Shown piece after piece: positions 5,945 to 10,057 of a stretch of 10,057 nucleotides of DNA. The notes under the pieces were generated by a model, which had not been told where the DNA came from, made no database searches, and saw only the letters and a program-made list of their open reading frames with translations. Position 1 is the first letter of the stretch, and the number at the start of each line of letters is the position of its first letter. The stretch lies in the NCBI GenBank assembly GCA_027080445.1, contig JALWRY010000497.1, forward strand, positions 1 through 10,057, given 5' to 3'. The position numbers and the translations under genes are program-made. Source of the stretch: Thiohalobacter sp. (GTDB taxonomy: Bacteria > Pseudomonadota > Gammaproteobacteria > DSM-19610).

Positions 5945-8900
5945 ATGCACACAGAAATCCAGGGCGACACGCCGCCAACCCCTTCCGTCAACCCGGTCAT
6001 TGCAGACAGCGCACTGCCAGAAACCACACAGTACGCCGAGGCCTACAAAGTGATCCGCCGCAACGGCAAAATTACCCGTTTCGATGCCTCCAAAATTACC
6101 GTGGCGCTGACCAAGGCTTTTCTTGCTGTAGAAGGTGGACATGCCGCTGCTTCCACCCGCATCCACGAGACCGTGGCACGCCTCACCCGCGGTGTGGAAG
6201 AAGCCCTGTTCCGCCGCTCGCCGGATGGCGGCGTGGTGCATATCGAAGACATCCAGGACCAGGTGGAGCTGGAGCTGATGCGTAGCGGCGAACACAAGAT
6301 CGCACGCGCCTATGTGTTGTACCGGGAGCAGCAGGCTGCCCGGCGCGCGAAAAAACACCTCGAAACGCCTGAACAGGATACCCGGCCCCTGCTGCACGTT
6401 GCGACCGCCGGGGGGGTAAGACGCCCCCTCGATATTGCAGCCTTGAAAGCCCGCCTGGACGAAGCCTGCACAGCGCTGGAGGATGTCGATGCGCGGCGCC
6501 TGTTGGATGAAAGCCTGCGCAGCCTGTTCGACGGCATCAGTGAAAAAGATCTGGGCGCCGCACTGGTGATGTGTGCACGCACCCTGATCGACAGCGATCC
6601 CAACTATTCGTATGTGGCCGCCCGCCTGCTACTGGACAATATACGTCATGAAGCCATGGCCCTGCTGGAACTGGATGTGCCTCACAGCAGTCACGCTGAC
6701 ATGGCCCGGTACTACCCGCAGTATTTTTCCGCCTATATCCATCGCGCTGCCGAACTTGAACTGCTGGATCGTGAACTGACGCTGTTCGATCTCGACCTGT
6801 TGGGTGCGGCCCTGCAGGCGGACCGCGATCGTCAGTTTGACTACCTTGGCCTGCAAACCCTGTATGACCGCTATTTCATCCACAACAGTGACGGCGTTCG
6901 CTTTGAACTGCCACAGGCATTCTTTATGCGCGTCGCCATGGGTCTGGCCATCAATGAAGTCGACCGCGAAGCGCGCGCCATTGAGTTTTATAACCTGCTG
7001 TCAAGCTTCGCCTTCATGAGTTCCACGCCGACGCTGTTCAATGCCGGCACACGGCGCCCACAACTGTCGTCCTGCTACCTGACCACGGTACCGGACAAGC
7101 TGGACGGTATTTATAGCGCCATCCGTGACAATGCGTTGTTATCCAAGTTTGCCGGCGGTCTGGGCAACGACTGGACCCGGGTGCGCGGGCTGGGCGCGCA
7201 CATCAAGGGCACCAACGGCAAAAGTCAGGGCGTGGTGCCATTTCTCAAGGTCGCCAGTGATACCGCGGTAGCCGTGAATCAGTGCTTTGCCGGCGACACA
7301 CTGTTGTATACCGCCGAAGGCGCCAGGACGATCCAGGAGGTACAGCCTGGTGACCTGGTACTGGGGCAGCGTGGCGAGTATCGCACTGTCACCAAACACT
7401 TAACCTATTCACAACAAGGCGACCCCATGGTGGAAATCGATGTTAAACATTCCATCAGGACGCTGAAAGTCACGGACCAGCACCCCCTGTGGGCCATTAC
7501 CGGCATACCGATGGAGCAATCCAGGCACCGCAGTCTCGACTGGCTGGAAAAAGGCAAGGTCATACCACGCTGGGTTGATGCGGGCAAACTGAAACGCGGG
7601 GATTATGTCGCCCAGGTGATTCCACAGGAGATCATGCCTGTCGAAGACTTCGATGAGGACGACGCCCGTCTGTACGGCATCCTTCTGGGTGACGGGCATT
7701 GTGCAAAAAATGGGCTGGAATGGGGTGTCTCGGGTAATCCTGACAAAGATGCGCATCTTGACTTTGTGCGTAATTACCTGGAGGCCCGTGGCATCCATTA
7801 CTGGATCAAGAATGAACGCAAGCATTACCTGCAAATCAGCTGGTCCGCCGGCTGCAGGGTTGCGCGTAATGCGACGACAGGAAGACTCGAGCGCGGCAGC
7901 GAACCGGGATTCCTGTTCAGCCGCGATGCCCTCTATAATAATGCCGGTCTCAAACGAATCCACCCGAAATATGTGCATCTCCCCCACCAACAGGCACTCG
8001 CACTGATCCAGGGTCTGATCGAGACCGATGGCGGCATCAGCCGTGGCAAGGAAATCTATTTCACCAACACCTCTCACCCACTCGTAGAAGGTCTGCGCTA
8101 TCAATTACTGCGACTGGGCGTACCCACTGCGGGGCAATACCGTGAACGTGAACAGAATCACCAGGGACAACGGGCTGATGGCACGCCTATCAGGTTTCAG
8201 GGGACCTGCAAGAGCTATGACCTGCGCATTCCCGCCGTCCCTGCAATTGCCGAGCGAGTCGGCTGTCGCCCACTGGGGAAACAGAACTGGCTGGTGTGGA
8301 GAAACTGGGTGTTCAGTCGTGTACGCAGCATCAAACAGATCCAGCCCGAAACATTCGTTCATGATTTGAAGATAGAAGGTGACCCCTCGTACATGACTAC
8401 GTCAGTACTTGCTCATAATGGTGGTAAAAGAAAGGGCGCGGTGTGCGCCTACCTGGAAACCTGGCACATCGACATCGAGGAATTCCTGGAACTGCGCAAG
8501 AACACTGGCGACGAACGCCGCCGCACCCATGATATGAACAGCGCCAACTGGGTACCGGACCTGTTCATGGAACGCGTTCTGGAAGACAGCGACTGGACCC
8601 TGTTCTCACCCGAGGAAGTCCCTGAACTGCACGACCTTACCGGCCAGGCGTTCCGGGAGAAATACCTGGAATACGAAGCAAAAGCGGCACGTGGCGAACT
8701 GGCTATTTGCAAGTCGGTAAAAGCCGTCAAGTTGTGGCGCAAGATGCTCGGCATGCTGTTCGAAACCGGTCACCCGTGGATGACCTTCAAGGACGCCTGC
8801 AACCTGCGCTACACCAACCAGCACGTCGGCGTGGTCCACAGCTCCAACCTGTGCACGGAAATCACCCTGCACACCAATGACCAGGAAATTGCTGTATGCA

Positions 8901-9934
8901 ACCTCGGCTCCGTCAACCTGGCCGCGCATGTGGATGAGGATGGACTGGACATGGCACGGCTGGAAAGCACCATCAGCACCGCCATGCGTATGCTCGACAA
9001 TGTCATCGACTATAACTACTACTCGGTGCCGCAAGCGCGCAATTCCAACCTGCGCCACCGACCGGTGGGACTCGGCATCATGGGTTTTCATGATGCCCTG
9101 TATAAACAGGATATCCCCTACGCGTCGGAACAGGCTGTGGAGTTTGCCGACCGTTCCATGGAAGCGGTCAGCTGGTTTGCCATCAAGGCATCGACCGATC
9201 TTGCCGAAGCGCGCGGGTGTTACCCGACCTTTGAGGGTTCCCTGTGGAGCCGGGGCATATTGCCCATCGATTCACTGGCGCTGCTGGAACAGGGGCGCAA
9301 CGGGAACCTGGAGGTAGACCGTTCCACACACCTCGACTGGGACAGCCTGCGCGAACGCGTCGTGACAGTGGGTATGCGTAACTCAAACACTATGGCAATA
9401 GCCCCCACCGCGACCATTTCCAATATCTGTGGTGTATCGCAGTCCATCGAGCCGACTTACCAGAACCTGTACGTCAAATCGAACCTGTCCGGTGAGTTCA
9501 CCGTCATTAATCCCTACCTGGTGCGTGACCTGAAGGCACACAAGCTCTGGGATGAGGTCATGGTCAATGACCTCAAGTACTACGACGGCTGCCTGGCGCC
9601 CATCGACCGCGTGCCGGCGGCGCTGAAACAGAAATATGCAACCGCCTTCGAGTTCGACTCGCGCTGGCTGATCGAAGCCGCCAGCCGTCGCCAGAAGTGG
9701 ATCGACCAGGGACAATCGCTGAACCTGTACATCGCCGAAGCCAGTGGTCCGAAACTGGATGCGTTGTACAAACTGGCCTGGCGGCGTGGACTCAAAACCA
9801 CCTACTACCTGCGCACACTGGGCGCAACGCATGTTGAAAAGACCTCTCGGAGAGACGGTGGACAGGACATACCGCAGGACAGTACGCCGAAAGCCTGTTC
9901 GATACTCGACCCCGACTGTGAGGCCTGTCAGTAG
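5945..9934 (+). CDS. nrdA: Class I ribonucleoside-diphosphate reductase alpha subunit, intein-containing
   Basis: The large subunit of aerobic ribonucleotide reductase reduces ribonucleoside diphosphates to deoxyribonucleotides with a radical supplied by NrdB. The precursor is 1329 residues, 950 without the 379-residue intein (447-825), close to the Pseudomonas-type NrdA. An ATP-cone (about 34-130, starting YKVIRRNGKITRFDASK) is followed by a second, degenerate cone-like region (about 149-236). The catalytic barrel has C377 in SSCYL, N968, C970 and E972 in NLCTE, and C985 in AVCNLGS, matching E. coli C225, N437, C439, E441 and C462. The tyrosine dyad Y1287-Y1288 in LKTTYYLRTLGA and a Cys-rich tail ending DPDCEACQ identify class I, not the B12-dependent class II enzyme. 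The start at 5945 has GAGGAG 5 nt upstream; longer in-frame readings run into the riboswitch. Regulation by cobalamin riboswitch and probably NrdR. Confidence 0.96.
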   Translation: MHTEIQGDTPPTPSVNPVIADSALPETTQYAEAYKVIRRNGKITRFDASKITVALTKAFLAVEGGHAAASTRIHETVARLTRGVEEALFRRSPDGGVVHIEDIQDQVELELMRSGEHKIARAYVLYREQQAARRAKKHLETPEQDTRPLLHVATAGGVRRPLDIAALKARLDEACTALEDVDARRLLDESLRSLFDGISEKDLGAALVMCARTLIDSDPNYSYVAARLLLDNIRHEAMALLELDVPHSSHADMARYYPQYFSAYIHRAAELELLDRELTLFDLDLLGAALQADRDRQFDYLGLQTLYDRYFIHNSDGVRFELPQAFFMRVAMGLAINEVDREARAIEFYNLLSSFAFMSSTPTLFNAGTRRPQLSSCYLTTVPDKLDGIYSAIRDNALLSKFAGGLGNDWTRVRGLGAHIKGTNGKSQGVVPFLKVASDTAVAVNQCFAGDTLLYTAEGARTIQEVQPGDLVLGQRGEYRTVTKHLTYSQQGDPMVEIDVKHSIRTLKVTDQHPLWAITGIPMEQSRHRSLDWLEKGKVIPRWVDAGKLKRGDYVAQVIPQEIMPVEDFDEDDARLYGILLGDGHCAKNGLEWGVSGNPDKDAHLDFVRNYLEARGIHYWIKNERKHYLQISWSAGCRVARNATTGRLERGSEPGFLFSRDALYNNAGLKRIHPKYVHLPHQQALALIQGLIETDGGISRGKEIYFTNTSHPLVEGLRYQLLRLGVPTAGQYREREQNHQGQRADGTPIRFQGTCKSYDLRIPAVPAIAERVGCRPLGKQNWLVWRNWVFSRVRSIKQIQPETFVHDLKIEGDPSYMTTSVLAHNGGKRKGAVCAYLETWHIDIEEFLELRKNTGDERRRTHDMNSANWVPDLFMERVLEDSDWTLFSPEEVPELHDLTGQAFREKYLEYEAKAARGELAICKSVKAVKLWRKMLGMLFETGHPWMTFKDACNLRYTNQHVGVVHSSNLCTEITLHTNDQEIAVCNLGSVNLAAHVDEDGLDMARLESTISTAMRMLDNVIDYNYYSVPQARNSNLRHRPVGLGIMGFHDALYKQDIPYASEQAVEFADRSMEAVSWFAIKASTDLAEARGCYPTFEGSLWSRGILPIDSLALLEQGRNGNLEVDRSTHLDWDSLRERVVTVGMRNSNTMAIAPTATISNICGVSQSIEPTYQNLYVKSNLSGEFTVINPYLVRDLKAHKLWDEVMVNDLKYYDGCLAPIDRVPAALKQKYATAFEFDSRWLIEAASRRQKWIDQGQSLNLYIAEASGPKLDALYKLAWRRGLKTTYYLRTLGATHVEKTSRRDGGQDIPQDSTPKACSILDPDCEACQ
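7283..8419 (+). mobile_element. Intein with LAGLIDADG homing endonuclease inside NrdA
   Basis: The insertion spans residues 447-825 of the precursor (379 residues) and separates AVNQ from GGKRKGAVC, which is continuous in ordinary NrdA proteins. Block A is CFAGDTLLYTAEG at intein residues 1-13, with nucleophile C1. Block B is LKVTDQHPLW (61-70), with T64 and H67. The homing endonuclease has two LAGLIDADG helices, LYGILLGDG (130-138, D137) and LIQGLIETDGG (241-251, D249). Block F is FVHDLKIEGDPSYM (358-371), with Pro where a His is common. Block G is VLAHN (375-379), with the final Asn. It is full length, open and apparently intact, so both splicing and homing domains could be functional. The following +1 residue is Gly, not Cys, Ser or Thr, which is not compatible with the standard splicing chemistry. 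The sequence was probably acquired by homing. Confidence 0.93.
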
Positions 9935-9946
9935 ACATTATGCATT

Positions 9947-9993
9947 GACCTACCCAACCTCGAAGGACGTGGGTTACGCTTCGGGTTGGGTAA
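9947..9993 (+). repeat. REP-like palindromic hairpin downstream of nrdA
   Basis: Left arm 9951-9965 pairs with right arm 9979-9992 through TACCCAACC/GGTTGGGTA (9 bp) plus CGAAG/CTTCG (5 bp), with one bulged T. The loop contains CGT/ACG around GGGTT. From memory, the core GGTTGGGT with an inner GGGTTACGCTTCG resembles a family of small dispersed palindromes common in gammaproteobacterial intergenic regions. No T-run follows, so it is unlikely to be an intrinsic terminator, though it could stabilise the 3' end of nrdA mRNA or attenuate read-through. The family assignment needs a genome-wide copy search. Confidence 0.6.
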
Positions 9994-10036
9994 GAACCAG
10001 CTTGAAGCACAGAGCCATAATCGAGGAGGGTAGGTC

Positions 10037-10057
10037 ATGAACAAGTTTAGCAAGTAC
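10037..10057 (+). CDS. Start of an unidentified gene downstream of nrdA (partial)
   Basis: An ATG at 10037 opens the frame MNKFSKY to the window edge. A strong Shine-Dalgarno AGGAGGG (10024-10030) lies 6 nt upstream, so the start is credible although only seven codons are visible. By position 102 nt after nrdA it could be nrdB, but the visible residues do not resemble NrdB N-termini that I know, and no function can be assigned. Confidence 0.5.

Noticed and set aside
7653..8104. Separate small gene inside the intein region on either strand
   Set aside because: The nrdA frame is continuous through the intein with all motifs in order; the other frames show no domain or ribosome site.
5945..9934. 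Class II (NrdJ) assignment suggested by the B12 riboswitch
   Set aside because: The Tyr-Tyr dyad in LKTTYYLRTLGA, the twin ATP-cone N-terminus and the CEACQ tail are class I NrdA features.
9947..9993. Intrinsic terminator after nrdA
   Set aside because: The hairpin is strong but is followed by TAAGAACCAG rather than a T-run, so a REP-like repeat is the better call.

Overview
The window looks like a GC-rich gammaproteobacterial chromosome segment. This rests on the Pseudomonas-type class I NrdA, a YadGH-type exporter, an RpoH-type heat-shock promoter and a btuB-type cobalamin riboswitch. I cannot name a genus.

Left part (1-4766, minus strand): a tightly packed five-gene operon, read right to left. 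It encodes a Tat-signal gluconate 2-dehydrogenase subunit 3-type protein, a GMC flavoprotein, a GT-B (group 1/GT4-type) glycosyltransferase, a YadG-type ABC ATPase and the first part of a YadH-type ABC-2 permease that runs off the left edge. Gaps are 7 nt or overlaps of 1-4 nt. The flavoprotein pair resembles periplasmic FAD sugar/alcohol dehydrogenases, but no cytochrome c subunit is present and the usual catalytic His and Asn of the flavoprotein appear to be replaced. The substrate is unknown; a role in making, modifying and exporting a glycoconjugate or lipid is only an inference from the gene set.

Centre (4767-5944): a small heat-shock protein gene (Hsp20) on the minus strand with a near-consensus sigma-32 promoter and a strong Shine-Dalgarno sequence. 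Beyond it lies the divergent control region of the ribonucleotide reductase gene. This holds a perfect 24-bp palindrome, a sigma-70-like promoter, two NrdR-box-like sites one NrdR spacing apart, a cobalamin riboswitch, and a hairpin that ends exactly at the start codon and bulges out the Shine-Dalgarno core.

Right part (5945-9934, plus strand): one continuous reading frame for a class I ribonucleotide reductase large subunit (NrdA). It is interrupted in the catalytic domain by a full-size 379-residue intein with a LAGLIDADG homing endonuclease. The intein has normal N- and C-terminal splicing motifs, but the residue right after it is glycine rather than Cys/Ser/Thr, which makes its splicing mechanism or competence the most interesting question here. 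A class I enzyme under a B12 riboswitch suggests that the genome also carries a B12-dependent (class II) reductase elsewhere. After nrdA comes a REP-like palindromic hairpin and the first seven codons of another gene.
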